Source of the DNA: Mesonia algae
GTDB lineage: Bacteria; Bacteroidota; Bacteroidia; Flavobacteriales; Flavobacteriaceae
DNA: 64,000 bases
NCBI RefSeq assembly: GCF_003253545.1
Contig: NZ_QKYV01000004.1
Coordinates: 248,001-312,000 of the forward strand
Reading direction: 5' to 3'
Shown here piece after piece: positions 25,059-33,880 of the stretch. Position 1 is the stretch's first letter. The number at the start of each line of letters is the position of its first letter. The notes below the pieces were generated by a model. It was not told where the DNA came from. It did not search any database and saw nothing but the letters and a program-made list of their open reading frames with translations. A program made the translations under genes and the position numbers.

Positions 25059-26420
25059 TTAATACTCAACAACTTTTATATTTTTATTTCTTCTCATATA
25101 GCTTTGTATAATATGTTGTGCATCTCTATTATTTTGCATAGGAGAAATAATATTTTTCAAAATATCTATATGATTAATCTGATGATTAAGATTTGCATAT
25201 CCAAAACCTTGAAATTTCCCTTCTTCAATAAGCAAAATACTTTTCTCTCCAGTTTCTCTCCCTCGATCAATAAGTACCATATTTTTATTGAGATAACTAA
25301 AACGTTGTAAAACCTCTTCAACTTTTTCGTTATAAGAAACAGTAGATTCTTCTGAAACGCAAGCTCCTTCACAAGATTTTATAGAATAGTTAAAACAACT
25401 CGTATCAGTTTTATAAATTCCTGTAAATTTTTGACACAGTCCATAATTCTCTGTCAGCATTTCCATAAAATTTTTAGCCTGTTTTAAAGTGGTAAAAGTA
25501 GTTATAGGATTTTCTACCAGAGAAGATTTCATGATTTTTAGCTCTAAATAACCTTCTTCATTTGTAAAAGAGGTAACGGCATAATTAAAAATATCTTTCT
25601 TTAAAGCTCGATTGTATTTGGGCTTATTCTTTTTGATTTCGTCATTTTCTTTTAATAATGCTAGAAGTTCATTACCAGTAAGCTCATAAGAAACTGCAGC
25701 AATATCGTGGCGCATTTTCTTAGCTTTATGACTCTCGTTTGTAAAATGCTGATTTAATCTTTTTCGAATGTTTCTGCTTTTTCCAATATAAATAATCTCA
25801 CCTTCTTCATTATGCATATAATAGACTCCGGTGCTAGAAGGAACATCATCTAAAATCCTTATCAATTTCGTATCTAATTGATTCTTGGGTATTTTCCTAA
25901 CCGATTTTTTTATAATTTCCTTTTCAGAGTCTTTATTCAGTAATAATTGAAACAACTTAACAGTTGCCAGAGCATCTCCGCTCGCTCGATGTCTATCTGT
26001 AATAGGGATTCCTAAGCTTTTTGTAAGTTTTCCTAAGCTATAAGAAGGTTGATCTAATATAAGCTTTTTAGAAAGCTCTACGGTGCAAATAGTCTGTCTC
26101 TCATAGGTGTAACCTAATCGTCTATATTCTAACTTTAAAATTCTATAATCGAACTTCGCATTGTGGGCAACGAGTACACAATCTGTAGTGATTTCAATAA
26201 TTCTTTTTGCCACTTCATAAAACTTAGGTGCATTACGAAGCATGTCATTATTAATACCTGTAAGACCAACCACAAAGGGCTGTATAGGGCGTTCTGGATT
26301 TACAAGGCTTATAAACTGATCTACAATTTCGTGTCCATCAAATTTATAGATAGCAATTTCTGTAGTTCCTTCTTCATTATATTTACCTCCCGTGGTTTCT
26401 ATGTCAACAATTGCGTACAA
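25059..26420 (-). CDS. DEDDh exonuclease fused to GIY-YIG (UvrC N-terminal-like) nuclease
   Basis: Two nuclease domains in 453 residues. The first (about 1-165) is a DnaQ-like 3'-5' exonuclease with D6-x-E8 in AIVDIETTG, HNAKFDYRIL and HRASGDAL. The second (about 195-280) is a GIY-YIG domain with STGVYYM and YIGKSRNIRKRL, as in UvrC and Cho. The tail has a cysteine pair in SIKSCEGACVSEE resembling UvrC-type proteins. Start is TTG at 26420, directly before the conserved first strand; no ATG fits. A role in nucleotide-excision-like repair or proofreading is inferred. It is 14 bases after the YggS-like gene and likely co-transcribed. Confidence 0.88.
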   Translation of the reverse strand: MYAIVDIETTGGKYNEEGTTEIAIYKFDGHEIVDQFISLVNPERPIQPFVVGLTGINNDMLRNAPKFYEVAKRIIEITTDCVLVAHNAKFDYRILKLEYRRLGYTYERQTICTVELSKKLILDQPSYSLGKLTKSLGIPITDRHRASGDALATVKLFQLLLNKDSEKEIIKKSVRKIPKNQLDTKLIRILDDVPSSTGVYYMHNEEGEIIYIGKSRNIRKRLNQHFTNESHKAKKMRHDIAAVSYELTGNELLALLKENDEIKKNKPKYNRALKKDIFNYAVTSFTNEEGYLELKIMKSSLVENPITTFTTLKQAKNFMEMLTENYGLCQKFTGIYKTDTSCFNYSIKSCEGACVSEESTVSYNEKVEEVLQRFSYLNKNMVLIDRGRETGEKSILLIEEGKFQGFGYANLNHQINHIDILKNIISPMQNNRDAQHIIQSYMRRNKNIKVVEY

Positions 26421-26434
26421 CTATAAATTTTGTT

Positions 26435-27097
26435 TTAATTATAATTCCGTTTTCCAAATATAGAACTTCCTATTCTCACCATATTACTACCATTATCAAT
26501 GGCAAGTTGATAATCACCACTCATTCCCATAGATAAAGTTGTTAATTGAGGAAAATCTTTAGAAAACTCATCCATTTTCTCTTTTAGATAAGCAAATTCA
26601 CTAGTTATCTTCTGTTTATCTTCCGTTAAGGTTGCCATTCCCATTAAGCCAACAATTTTCACATTTTCCATTTGCTGGTAGGCATCAGAATTTAAAATTT
26701 TTAAAGCTTCGTCTGCTTCCATCCCATATTTACTATCTTCTTCAGCTATTTTTATTTGAAGCAAACATTCAATTACGCGATTTTCTTCTTTTGCTCTTTT
26801 TTCAATTTCTTTAAGCAACTTCATTTTATGAACCGCATGTATAAGACTTACATAAGGGGCCATATATTTTACTTTGTTGGTCTGTACATGACCAATCATG
26901 TGCCATTCAATATCTTTAGGAAGAGCTTCATGCTTATCTGTCATTTCTTGTATTTTGTTTTCTCCAAAAATACGCTGACCTGCATGGTACGCTTCTAAAA
27001 TATCTTCATTCGGTTTGGTTTTAGAAACTGCTATTAAGCAAACATCTTTAGGCAAACTTTCTCTATATTCTTTTATTGTATCACTTATGTTACTCAT
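26435..27097 (-). CDS. YggS-family pyridoxal-phosphate homeostasis protein
   Basis: A 220-residue single-domain alanine-racemase-fold protein that binds pyridoxal 5'-phosphate and helps keep PLP levels balanced. Seen: LIAVSKTKP with the PLP lysine, the IFGENKIQEM motif, DIEWHMIGHVQTNKVKY, and a C-terminal LSMGMSGDYQLAIDNGSNMVRIGSSIFG phosphate-binding region (two parts). I start at ATG 27097; another ATG five codons earlier (27112) would overlap the upstream gene by 11 bases. Genes before and after on the same strand are close, so it is in a leftward operon. Confidence 0.93.
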   Translation of the reverse strand: MSNISDTIKEYRESLPKDVCLIAVSKTKPNEDILEAYHAGQRIFGENKIQEMTDKHEALPKDIEWHMIGHVQTNKVKYMAPYVSLIHAVHKMKLLKEIEKRAKEENRVIECLLQIKIAEEDSKYGMEADEALKILNSDAYQQMENVKIVGLMGMATLTEDKQKITSEFAYLKEKMDEFSKDFPQLTTLSMGMSGDYQLAIDNGSNMVRIGSSIFGKRNYN

Positions 27098-27101
27098 AGA
27101 A

Positions 27102-28340
27102 TTAATATTCATAAATGGTAATTCCGCTTCTTAATTTGGGTTCTATATAAGTAGATTTTGGTGGCATGGTTAAACCTTCATTCGCAATATTTTTCATTTC
27201 TTCCACACTTGCAGGAACCATTCCAAAACCAACTTTAAAGGCGCCGCTATCTACTAATCCTTTTACGTGAGGCATTCCTTTTTTTCCGTGAGCGTAATCT
27301 AAACGTTGATCATTTCTAGGATCTTTAATCCCTAAAATAGGTTCTAAAACAGTTTTGTATAAAACTTGTGCATCTAAATGAGAAAGGGAATTTTCTATTT
27401 TAAAATTTAGCTTTCTTAAATGTAAAGAATAAAACTCACCATCTAAGTACATGCTAAATTGATGTTTCTCTAGTGGCCTATAATAAGTACTTTTTCTATT
27501 CTGAATTCTAAACGAGTTATCTAATTTAATTAAGAACTCTTCTTTAGATAATCCGTTAAGGTCTTTAATTAATCTATTAAATTCTAAAATCTTAAGGTTG
27601 CTTTCTGGGATAATGTAACTCATAAAATAATTATAAGGTTCATTCCCTGTATGTTGAGGATTTTTTTTCCTTAATTCTTCATAAAGTTGGTAGGCAGAGG
27701 CACTTCTATGGTGGCCATCTGCAATATAAAGATGATCCATACTGCTAAATTCTTCTTGAATTCTCTTCAGTAAAATTTCATCATCTAAAGTCCATAAATA
27801 ATGAGTATCTCTATACGTAGTGGTAAACTCATATTCAGGTCGGTCTTGTGTAACTTCTTTAATAATTTCAGCTAAAGCGGAATTATCTGGATGGGTTAAT
27901 AAAACAGGTTCTGCATTAAATCCTACAGTCTCCAAATACTCCTTAAAATCATCTTCACGATGTGCAATCGTTTCTTCGTGACGCTTAATGAGATTGCTTT
28001 TGTAACTATCTAGGCTTGTTGCGGCTACAATTCCTGTAAAAACGTGCTTTTCGCTATCAATTAAGCGGTAGATATAATAATTAGGTTTTTCATCTTGAAT
28101 AAAGATATGATCTTCCCTAAATTCTTGATATCTATTTTTTACCAGTTCATAACGATCTGGACCCGAAATTTCTTTGTGGTATTTATAACCAGGATTTACA
28201 ATATGTAAAAATGAAAACGGATTGTTATCTAGACGCGCTTCCCTTTCGGCCTGAGTGTAATGATGATAAGGCCTAGAGGAGATAAGACCTACTTTATCTC
28301 GTGTAGGTCTTACCGCTCTAAAAGGAGTTACTTTTGGCAT
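27102..28340 (-). CDS. DUF1015 family protein
   Basis: A cytoplasmic protein of 412 residues that matches the DUF1015 family over its whole length: N-terminal VTPFRAVRPTRDKVGLISSRPYHHY (two parts), a YRLIDSEKHVFTGIVAA strand, LYIADGHHRSASAYQLYEEL near the middle and YNYFMSYIIPES. Some relatives of this ParB/Srx-fold group act as serine or nucleotide kinases, but nothing here proves that activity. It lies four to six bases from both neighbours, in an operon with the hydroxyacyl-CoA dehydrogenase and YggS. A near-match of the dispersed repeat is on the antisense strand. Confidence 0.85.
   Translation of the reverse strand: MPKVTPFRAVRPTRDKVGLISSRPYHHYTQAEREARLDNNPFSFLHIVNPGYKYHKEISGPDRYELVKNRYQEFREDHIFIQDEKPNYYIYRLIDSEKHVFTGIVAATSLDSYKSNLIKRHEETIAHREDDFKEYLETVGFNAEPVLLTHPDNSALAEIIKEVTQDRPEYEFTTTYRDTHYLWTLDDEILLKRIQEEFSSMDHLYIADGHHRSASAYQLYEELRKKNPQHTGNEPYNYFMSYIIPESNLKILEFNRLIKDLNGLSKEEFLIKLDNSFRIQNRKSTYYRPLEKHQFSMYLDGEFYSLHLRKLNFKIENSLSHLDAQVLYKTVLEPILGIKDPRNDQRLDYAHGKKGMPHVKGLVDSGAFKVGFGMVPASVEEMKNIANEGLTMPPKSTYIEPKLRSGITIYEY
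27870..27882 (+). repeat. Near-match to the dispersed repeat (in DUF1015 gene)
   Basis: AGCTAAAGCGGAA: one mismatch to CGCTnnnGCGGAA, 12 bases shared with the ligA copy. Antisense to the gene. Confidence 0.45.
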
Positions 28341-28346
28341 AAAATT

Positions 28347-29234
28347 TTATTTGAATTGAGCCGAAACGTGTTCTGCTTTTCTGCTTTCCGAGTAATCGTA
28401 AAAACCTTCGCCAGATTTTACACCTAATTTTCCTGCTTGTACCATATTTACTAATAATGGGCAAGGTGCGTATTTAGGATTCTTAAAGCCATCGTACATC
28501 ACTTCTAAAATGCTTAAACAAACATCTAAACCAATAAAATCGGCTAGTTGTAATGGTCCCATGGGGTGAGCCATTCCTAATTTCATTACCGTATCAATTT
28601 CTTCAACACCAGCAACTTGATTGTATAGCGTTTCAATAGACTCATTAATCATTGGCATTAATATACGATTCGCCACGAAACCAGGATAATCATTCACCTC
28701 TGTAGGAACCTTCTTTAAAGCTTTAGAAAGATCCATAATAATTTCGGTGGTCTCATTTGAAGTGTTGTAACCTCTAATGATTTCAACCAATTTCATAATA
28801 GGCACAGGATTCATAAAGTGCATCCCAATAACTTTATCTGCTCTTTTGGTTACCGAAGCAATTTTAGTAATAGAAATTGAGCTTGTATTAGAAGCTAAAA
28901 TCGTATTGGTATCACAAAACTTCTCTAGATCTTCAAAAATCTGAAGTTTAAGTTTTTCATTCTCTGTAGCAGCTTCAACAACAAGTTCAACATTTTTTAC
29001 ACCTTCTTCTAAAGAAGTATGTTTAGTAATATTCTCTAAAGTGTTGCTTTTATCGCTTTCGCTGATTTTTTCTTTGGCTACCATTCTATCTAAATTTTTA
29101 GTAATGGTGGCAATACCTTTAGAAAGGCTATCTTCAGAAATATCTATTAAATTAACTTTATAACCAAATTGTGCAAAGGTATGGGCAATTCCGTTTCCCA
29201 TAGTTCCTGCTCCAATAACAGCAATATTCTTCAT
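28347..29234 (-). CDS. 3-hydroxybutyryl-CoA dehydrogenase
   Basis: NAD(P)-dependent dehydrogenase of 295 residues that interconverts 3-hydroxyacyl-CoA and 3-oxoacyl-CoA in fatty-acid or butyrate metabolism. The Rossmann start IAVIGAGTMGNGIAHTFAQ, the SNTSSISITKI segment, the catalytic His in GMHFMNPVPIMKLVEII and a C-terminal helical domain with DYPGFVANRILMPMINE and GMAHPMGPLQLADFIGLD are visible. The length is that of the single-function enzyme, not the long fusion with enoyl-CoA hydratase. It is six bases upstream of DUF1015 and 15 bases downstream of a Gfo/Idh oxidoreductase. Confidence 0.94.
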   Translation of the reverse strand: MKNIAVIGAGTMGNGIAHTFAQFGYKVNLIDISEDSLSKGIATITKNLDRMVAKEKISESDKSNTLENITKHTSLEEGVKNVELVVEAATENEKLKLQIFEDLEKFCDTNTILASNTSSISITKIASVTKRADKVIGMHFMNPVPIMKLVEIIRGYNTSNETTEIIMDLSKALKKVPTEVNDYPGFVANRILMPMINESIETLYNQVAGVEEIDTVMKLGMAHPMGPLQLADFIGLDVCLSILEVMYDGFKNPKYAPCPLLVNMVQAGKLGVKSGEGFYDYSESRKAEHVSAQFK

Positions 29235-29249
29235 GTGATTGTATATATT

Positions 29250-30215
29250 TTAATTAGAAAAACTTTCAATAACTTGTTTAGCAACTTGTAAAGCTTTTGT
29301 TCCTTGCTCTAAAGTAACTTTTGGGGTGGTATTATTATTAATCGCAACGGCAAAAGTTTCTAACTCATCTAGAATGGCGTTATTTTCTTCTACGTCTGGA
29401 TTATCAAAATAAATTTGCTTTTTAATGCCTTCAGCATTTTGAAGAATCATATCAAAATCTCCTGGATTTTCTGGAGCTTCTTTCATTTTCACTACTTCAC
29501 AATTCTTTTCTAAAAAGTCTACAGAAATATAAGCATCTCGCTGAAAAAAACGTGCTTTACGCATTTGCTTCAATGAAATTCTACTAGCTGTAAGGTTAGC
29601 CACACATCCGTTTTCAAATTTGATACGAGCGTTACAAATATCTGGGGTTTCACTAATCACAGAAACTCCGCTGGCATTAATTTTTTTTACATCAGATTTT
29701 ACGACGCTAAGAATAGCATCAATATCATGAATCATTAAATCTAAAACAACGGGAACATCAGTCCCACGTGGGTTAAATTCCGCTAGACGGTGAGCTTCAA
29801 TAAACATAGGCTCATCAATCATATGGGACACCGCTTGGAAAGCAGGATTAAAACGCTCCACATGACCTACTTGACCCTTTACTTGGTGCTTTTTTGCAAG
29901 CTTTACCAAATCTTCTGCTTCTTCAACCGTATTGGTAATGGGCTTTTCTATAAACACATGTTTACCAGCCTCGATCACTTTTTTTGCTGTTTCGAAGTGA
30001 GAAAGGGTAGGAGTAACAATATCAATCACATCGGTTTGCGCAATAAGTTCTTCTATAGAATTGAAAACAGTGTATCCAAATTCTTGAGAAATTTTTTGTG
30101 CATACTCGGGATTACTATCGTAAAAGCCAATTAAATTATAGTGTTCTGATTGATTTAATAAACGCAGGTGAATTTTTCCTAAATGTCCTGCCCCTATAAC
30201 TCCAACATTAAGCAT
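29250..30215 (-). CDS. Gfo/Idh/MocA-family oxidoreductase
   Basis: A 321-residue NAD(P)-dependent dehydrogenase with the Rossmann start VGVIGAGHLGKIHLRLL and the catalytic lysine of the EKP motif (HVFIEKPITN), followed by the second, beta-sheet dimerisation domain (GHVERFNPAFQAV, MIHDIDAILSVV). The substrate is likely a sugar derivative but cannot be named. It heads the leftward series ending at miaA or the nuclease fusion. A TATTTTTG promoter-like box lies 17 bases before the start, and a CCGTCTAGCGGAA repeat variant is in frame as R-L-A-E-F. Confidence 0.88.
   Translation of the reverse strand: MLNVGVIGAGHLGKIHLRLLNQSEHYNLIGFYDSNPEYAQKISQEFGYTVFNSIEELIAQTDVIDIVTPTLSHFETAKKVIEAGKHVFIEKPITNTVEEAEDLVKLAKKHQVKGQVGHVERFNPAFQAVSHMIDEPMFIEAHRLAEFNPRGTDVPVVLDLMIHDIDAILSVVKSDVKKINASGVSVISETPDICNARIKFENGCVANLTASRISLKQMRKARFFQRDAYISVDFLEKNCEVVKMKEAPENPGDFDMILQNAEGIKKQIYFDNPDVEENNAILDELETFAVAINNNTTPKVTLEQGTKALQVAKQVIESFSN
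29778..29790 (-). repeat. Repeat variant CCGTCTAGCGGAA (in Gfo/Idh gene)
   Basis: One of three copies of CCGTCnAGCGGAA in the window (others at 41311 and 42534). It shares the GCGGAA end with the main family. Sense strand, frame Arg-Leu-Ala-Glu. Confidence 0.5.
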
Positions 30216-30231
30216 ATGGTCTGGTTTTTCA

Positions 30232-30239
30232 CAAAAATA
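30232..30239 (-). promoter_or_regulatory. -7 element for the Gfo/Idh operon
   Basis: Minus-strand TATTTTTG, exact TAnnTTTG match, 17 bases before the start codon. No clear -33 TTG. Confidence 0.5.
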
Positions 30240-30359
30240 GCATTTCTTTTACAGAAGTGGTATTAAATTTAGTAAATACATGTTTCTACTTGATATTTAA
30301 CTATTTAATTTAAATCAATAAGTTTTTAGTAAATTTAGAGAACCAAAAAACTAGCCATT

Positions 30360-31220
30360 ATGAGAACATTTTTACTTTTTCTTTGCGGAATTTTTACGAT
30401 TTCCATTTCCGCGCAAACCACCAGCATTCCTGACCAGGGTTTTGAACAAGCTTTAATCGATTTGGGAATAGATTCAGATCAGACTCTCAACGGGCAAGTA
30501 TTGACTAGCGACGTCGCTAGTGTCACGAGTTTAGATTTCTCTGATGAAATAAATGGATTTTATTATATGCAAAATATTGATGGCATAGAAGATTTTAGTT
30601 CACTTAAGTTTTTGAATCTTTCTGAAGTTGGTTTAATGTATTATAATTCTTCATTAGACTTATCTTCATTAACAATGTTAGAAGAATTAAATTTAGGTGG
30701 ATATGGTGATGTACAGGTAAATTATATTAAAAAAGTACTTTTGACTAATAATCCTAATTTAAAAACAATTTACGGTGATCTTGAAACTATAAACTTAACA
30801 GGTAGTGATACTTATATATCTAATCTAACGTGTTCACTTGGGCAATATTTTCCTGATGCAAATGAAATAAGTTTTGTTTGTGTAGAAGTAACAAACCCTG
30901 TACAAGCTGAAAACGGACAAGGTATTTATAGTACTTGGAATATAAGTAGTTATGTAAATTTCTCCGAGGATTGTAGTTTAAGTGAATCAAACTTTAAAGA
31001 AATTAAGATTCAGTTATTTCCCAATCCTACAACACAACAATTTCAATTAAAAACGAATGAAGAAATTAAAAGTTTAACGGTTTATTCCCTTAACGGAAAA
31101 GAAATCTTGAAATTTCAAAACCAAAATACTTATGATGTTTCTCAACTTCCTGCAGGGATATATTTTGTAAAGATGGAAACCTCAAAAGGTACGGGAATTC
31201 AAAAACTCATTAAAAATTAA
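30360..31220 (+). CDS. T9SS-secreted protein with leucine-rich-repeat-type module
   Basis: A 286-residue exported protein: signal peptide (ending SISAQ), the flavobacterial module IPDQGFEQALIDLGIDSDQ followed by NGQVLTSDVASVTSLDFS, two or three degenerate leucine-rich repeats (SSLKFLNLSEVGL, SSLTMLEELNLGG, NNPNLKTIYGDLETINLTG), and a C-terminal T9SS type A sorting domain (about 218-286, KIQLFPNPTTQQFQLKTN). It is short for this class, with few repeats. Surface display or secretion is inferred from the tail. It stands between divergent metabolic genes and pcm, with only a weak stem-loop after it. Confidence 0.82.
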   Translation: MRTFLLFLCGIFTISISAQTTSIPDQGFEQALIDLGIDSDQTLNGQVLTSDVASVTSLDFSDEINGFYYMQNIDGIEDFSSLKFLNLSEVGLMYYNSSLDLSSLTMLEELNLGGYGDVQVNYIKKVLLTNNPNLKTIYGDLETINLTGSDTYISNLTCSLGQYFPDANEISFVCVEVTNPVQAENGQGIYSTWNISSYVNFSEDCSLSESNFKEIKIQLFPNPTTQQFQLKTNEEIKSLTVYSLNGKEILKFQNQNTYDVSQLPAGIYFVKMETSKGTGIQKLIKN

Positions 31221-31223
31221 GAG

Positions 31224-31242
31224 GTTAGGAAAACCTAAGTTT
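31224..31242 (+). terminator. Weak stem-loop after the LRR/T9SS gene
   Basis: TTAGG, AAAA, CCTAA then GTTTT: a five-bp stem only, so termination here is uncertain. Confidence 0.3.
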
Positions 31243-31316
31243 TAAAAGAGATTTTCTTTGATTTATAGCTAAGAATTCAAGAGATTTTTGGCTATTTTTA
31301 TGCAAAATTTGGCGCA

Positions 31317-31958
31317 TTGAAAGATACTTTTAGACATCAAGGAAAAAGACAACATTTGGTTGAGATTCTTAAAGAAAAAGGAATTACAGATAAAAAGGTT
31401 TTAACGGCTATTAATAAAATACCAAGACACTTCTTTATGGATAGTTCTTTTGAAGATCATGCTTACCAAGACAAGGCTTTTCCCATTGCTGCCGACCAAA
31501 CCATTTCACAACCTTATACGGTAGCTTTTCAAAGTGAGTTGCTAGAAGTAGAGAAAGGAGACGAAATTTTAGAAATAGGTACAGGAAGCGGATATCAAAC
31601 TGCTGTATTATGTGAACTCGGCGCCAAAGTTTACAGTATCGAACGTCAGCAAGAACTTTATAAAAAAACCAAACTCTTTCTTAGTAAATTAGGCTATCGT
31701 CCTAAGTACCTCACGTTTGGTGACGGCTACAAAGGTTTGCCTTTATATAAACCTTTTGATAAAGCCATTGTTACAGCTGGCGCTCCGTATGTACCCAATC
31801 CATTATTGGCACAATTAAAAATAGGAGGTAGGTTAGTAATTCCCGTAGGAACCGATAGCCAGGTGATGACACTTTTTATACGTAAATCTGCTAAAGAATT
31901 TGAGAAAAAAGAGTTTGGTGAATTTAGATTCGTACCCTTGTTAGAAGATAAAAATTAA
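31317..31958 (+). CDS. pcm: Protein-L-isoaspartate O-methyltransferase
   Basis: Methylates isoaspartyl residues with S-adenosylmethionine so that damaged proteins can be repaired. The 213-residue protein has the DQTISQPYTVAFQSELL motif, the SAM-binding EILEIGTGSGYQTAVL and YSIERQQELY, and GGRLVIPVG near the end. The start is TTG at 31317; it gives the usual family beginning K-D-T-F-R-H-Q-G and no upstream ATG is available. The following gene is convergent with only nine bases between stops, so no terminator fits in the gap. Confidence 0.94.
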   Translation: MKDTFRHQGKRQHLVEILKEKGITDKKVLTAINKIPRHFFMDSSFEDHAYQDKAFPIAADQTISQPYTVAFQSELLEVEKGDEILEIGTGSGYQTAVLCELGAKVYSIERQQELYKKTKLFLSKLGYRPKYLTFGDGYKGLPLYKPFDKAIVTAGAPYVPNPLLAQLKIGGRLVIPVGTDSQVMTLFIRKSAKEFEKKEFGEFRFVPLLEDKN

Positions 31959-31967
31959 TACACTCAG

Positions 31968-32543
31968 CTATTTGATTAGTCTTATGATATTTGGGTAAAG
32001 ATTATCAGTTTTTCCTTTGTTGCTTTTAATTGCGAATACGATGGGTAAAGCAATATTTATTAGGTAAAGACCAATAAATACCGAAAATATATATTGACTA
32101 TAACCGTAATGCATGATTTTCAATAAAGTGAAAACAAAAATATTAGCAAAGAAAATTACCGACCATACAATCTGAAAATTTAATAGGTTAGCGCCAATAC
32201 TCTTCAACCCAATAACTTCATTCTTTTTATTGAGCCACAAAATTACTGGAAGAATAATATTTCCTAAAGGAATTGCTAAAAACGCTAATACCGAAAGATG
32301 AAAAATTACAAGGTAGCTTTTATCCTCTTTTTTACCATAATCTAAAAGGTCTTCTGCATTAATCTCAAGAACATCACAAATTAAATGGAGAGTTTTTCCG
32401 TGAGGCTGGCTTTCGTTATTTTCTATTCGTTGAACTGTTCTAACACTTATTTTCGCAGATTCGGCTAATTCTTCCTGGGATAAGCTTTTTCTTTTTCTTA
32501 CTTCTTTAATCTTTTTACCAATTTCTTTCATAGCTAGTTTCAT
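31968..32543 (-). CDS. Membrane-bound XRE-type transcriptional regulator
   Basis: A 191-residue protein whose first 65 residues are an XRE/Cro helix-turn-helix (IGKKIKEVRKRKSLSQEELA, ISVRTVQRIENNESQPHGKT). The rest has about four hydrophobic spans in a DUF4870-like arrangement (LAFLAIPLGNIILPVILWL and following). It therefore looks like a membrane-tethered one-component regulator that binds DNA from the membrane. Start is ATG 32543 or 32531. A promoter-like box lies 13 bases upstream and an inverted repeat TGACATTTTTGTCA further upstream could be its own operator. Targets are unknown. Confidence 0.8.
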   Translation of the reverse strand: MKLAMKEIGKKIKEVRKRKSLSQEELAESAKISVRTVQRIENNESQPHGKTLHLICDVLEINAEDLLDYGKKEDKSYLVIFHLSVLAFLAIPLGNIILPVILWLNKKNEVIGLKSIGANLLNFQIVWSVIFFANIFVFTLLKIMHYGYSQYIFSVFIGLYLINIALPIVFAIKSNKGKTDNLYPNIIRLIK

Positions 32544-32555
32544 TTAAATACCTCT

Positions 32556-32563
32556 CAAAATTA
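32556..32563 (-). promoter_or_regulatory. -7 element of the XRE regulator gene
   Basis: Minus-strand TAATTTTG, 13 bases before ATG 32543. -33 element not obvious. Confidence 0.45.
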
Positions 32564-32609
32564 ATTATGAAAGTTCCCATTTGATAACGTTGTTTAGGTA
32601 ACATTTTTA

Positions 32610-32623
32610 TGACATTTTTGTCA
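32610..32623. promoter_or_regulatory. Inverted repeat upstream of the XRE regulator, possible operator
   Basis: TGACA, TTTT, TGTCA: perfect five-base arms, 67 bases before the regulator gene and in the 190-base gap shared with the end of the following EEP gene. The role is inferred from position only. Confidence 0.3.
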
Positions 32624-32733
32624 AATTGCTTGTGTGTAATGCTTTATCTGGTATTACAAGTAAGTTTTATGAGATTTTATTTATAAGTCAAGAAATTAAA
32701 ATTCAGCTAATTTATAAAGTGTCTCAAATGGGA

Positions 32734-33810
32734 TCATGATTTTTTGTTCTTCTTCTTACCTTTTTCAATTTTTTCACTGGCCCAATCTTCTTCATCTTTT
32801 GAAGATTTTAAATCTTGCTGTTTCCATTCAGCTCTGGGCGTATAATTAAGTTTTGCATACATGGGAAAATGATCTGATCCAATATTTTTTTCTCTTGCCA
32901 TTTCTACAAGGGTAAAATCACTTGTATGAAAAATATGGTCTAAGGGCCAACGCATTAAAAGATAATCTGCATTATAGGTATTAAAAAAACCTCTTCCTCG
33001 ACGTGGATCCATTAAACCACTTATTTTTTGAAACAGTTTTGTTGTTCTAGACCAAGCCACATCATTAAGATCGCCAAATACCAATGTTAATTTGGCATCT
33101 TTATCAATTTCTTTACCCATTAAAAGTAATTCTGCATCTCTATTGGTAGAGGTTTTACTTTCGGTAGGACTAGGAGGTCTAGGGTGTAAGCAATGAATAT
33201 TAGCTTCTTTGCCATTAGATAATTCTATCTTTCCGTGTATAGAAGGAATGTCATCTTTAATTAAATATTTTACCTCTATATCTTTTAAAACCAGTTTAGA
33301 GTACAAATGCATTCCATATAAATTGTCTAATGGTATTTTTACAGAATGTGGATATTCTTCATCGAAAATGCTTAAAGCCTTCTCCCACTTTTTATCAGAT
33401 TCTAGAGTTAAGAAGACATCAGGATTACGAGATTTAATCAAATTAATCAATTTGTTGTAATCTCTATTTGTGGTGAGTACGTTACTTACTAAAATACTTA
33501 TTTGATTATCGTTTTCTTCTCCGCTGTATTTTATTACCTGCTTTTTCCAGAATATAGTATATGGTAATATGAGCCAACATTGGTATGCTAAATTAAGAAA
33601 AAGAACAATTAAAATAAGAAGAGACCACCAATTTGAAAATGAATAAAAAAATAAAGCAAGAATTATATTGACAACAATAAGAACTGAAATCTGAATTCTA
33701 GGAAAGTCGAACCCTCGTACCCACCAGTAGTCTATTTTTGTGACAGAAGCCAAGGTAGGAATGCAAATCAAAATATTAAATATGATTACGACTATTTCCA
33801 TATAATTCAT
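32734..33810 (-). CDS. Membrane-anchored endonuclease/exonuclease/phosphatase-fold protein
   Basis: A 358-residue protein with two or three N-terminal membrane spans (about residues 5-20, 38-57, 62-85) and an exposed EEP (DNase I-like) domain. Motifs: ILVSNVLTTN, the acidic site near LTLESDKKW, HCLHPRPP, LVFGDLNDVAWS and the catalytic-site end IGSDHFPMYA. A basic tail (EKGKKKNKKS) follows. Substrate is not known; nucleic acid, phospholipid or inositol phosphate are possible. A second protein of the same plan is encoded at 50.2 kb. Confidence 0.85.
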   Translation of the reverse strand: MNYMEIVVIIFNILICIPTLASVTKIDYWWVRGFDFPRIQISVLIVVNIILALFFYSFSNWWSLLILIVLFLNLAYQCWLILPYTIFWKKQVIKYSGEENDNQISILVSNVLTTNRDYNKLINLIKSRNPDVFLTLESDKKWEKALSIFDEEYPHSVKIPLDNLYGMHLYSKLVLKDIEVKYLIKDDIPSIHGKIELSNGKEANIHCLHPRPPSPTESKTSTNRDAELLLMGKEIDKDAKLTLVFGDLNDVAWSRTTKLFQKISGLMDPRRGRGFFNTYNADYLLMRWPLDHIFHTSDFTLVEMAREKNIGSDHFPMYAKLNYTPRAEWKQQDLKSSKDEEDWASEKIEKGKKKNKKS

Positions 33811-33880
33811 AAATAATACGTTTTTATAAAAGTAAAGAATATTTAGCTAAATACATTTTCAAAAGAAAATCTTATAATGG

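Noticed and set aside
26376-26387. TATATTTACC-like promoter word
   Set aside because: It lies inside the exonuclease coding region with no gene start nearby, so it is taken as chance.
29763-29772. CCCACGTGGG palindrome as a possible parS
   Set aside because: ParB sites need longer GTTTCAC/GTGAAAC arms; this is a conserved N-P-R-G-T coding stretch of the oxidoreductase.
32609-32686. 25-codon ORF starting inside the inverted repeat upstream of the XRE gene
   Set aside because: No promoter or membrane/basic pattern convincing enough to call a gene.
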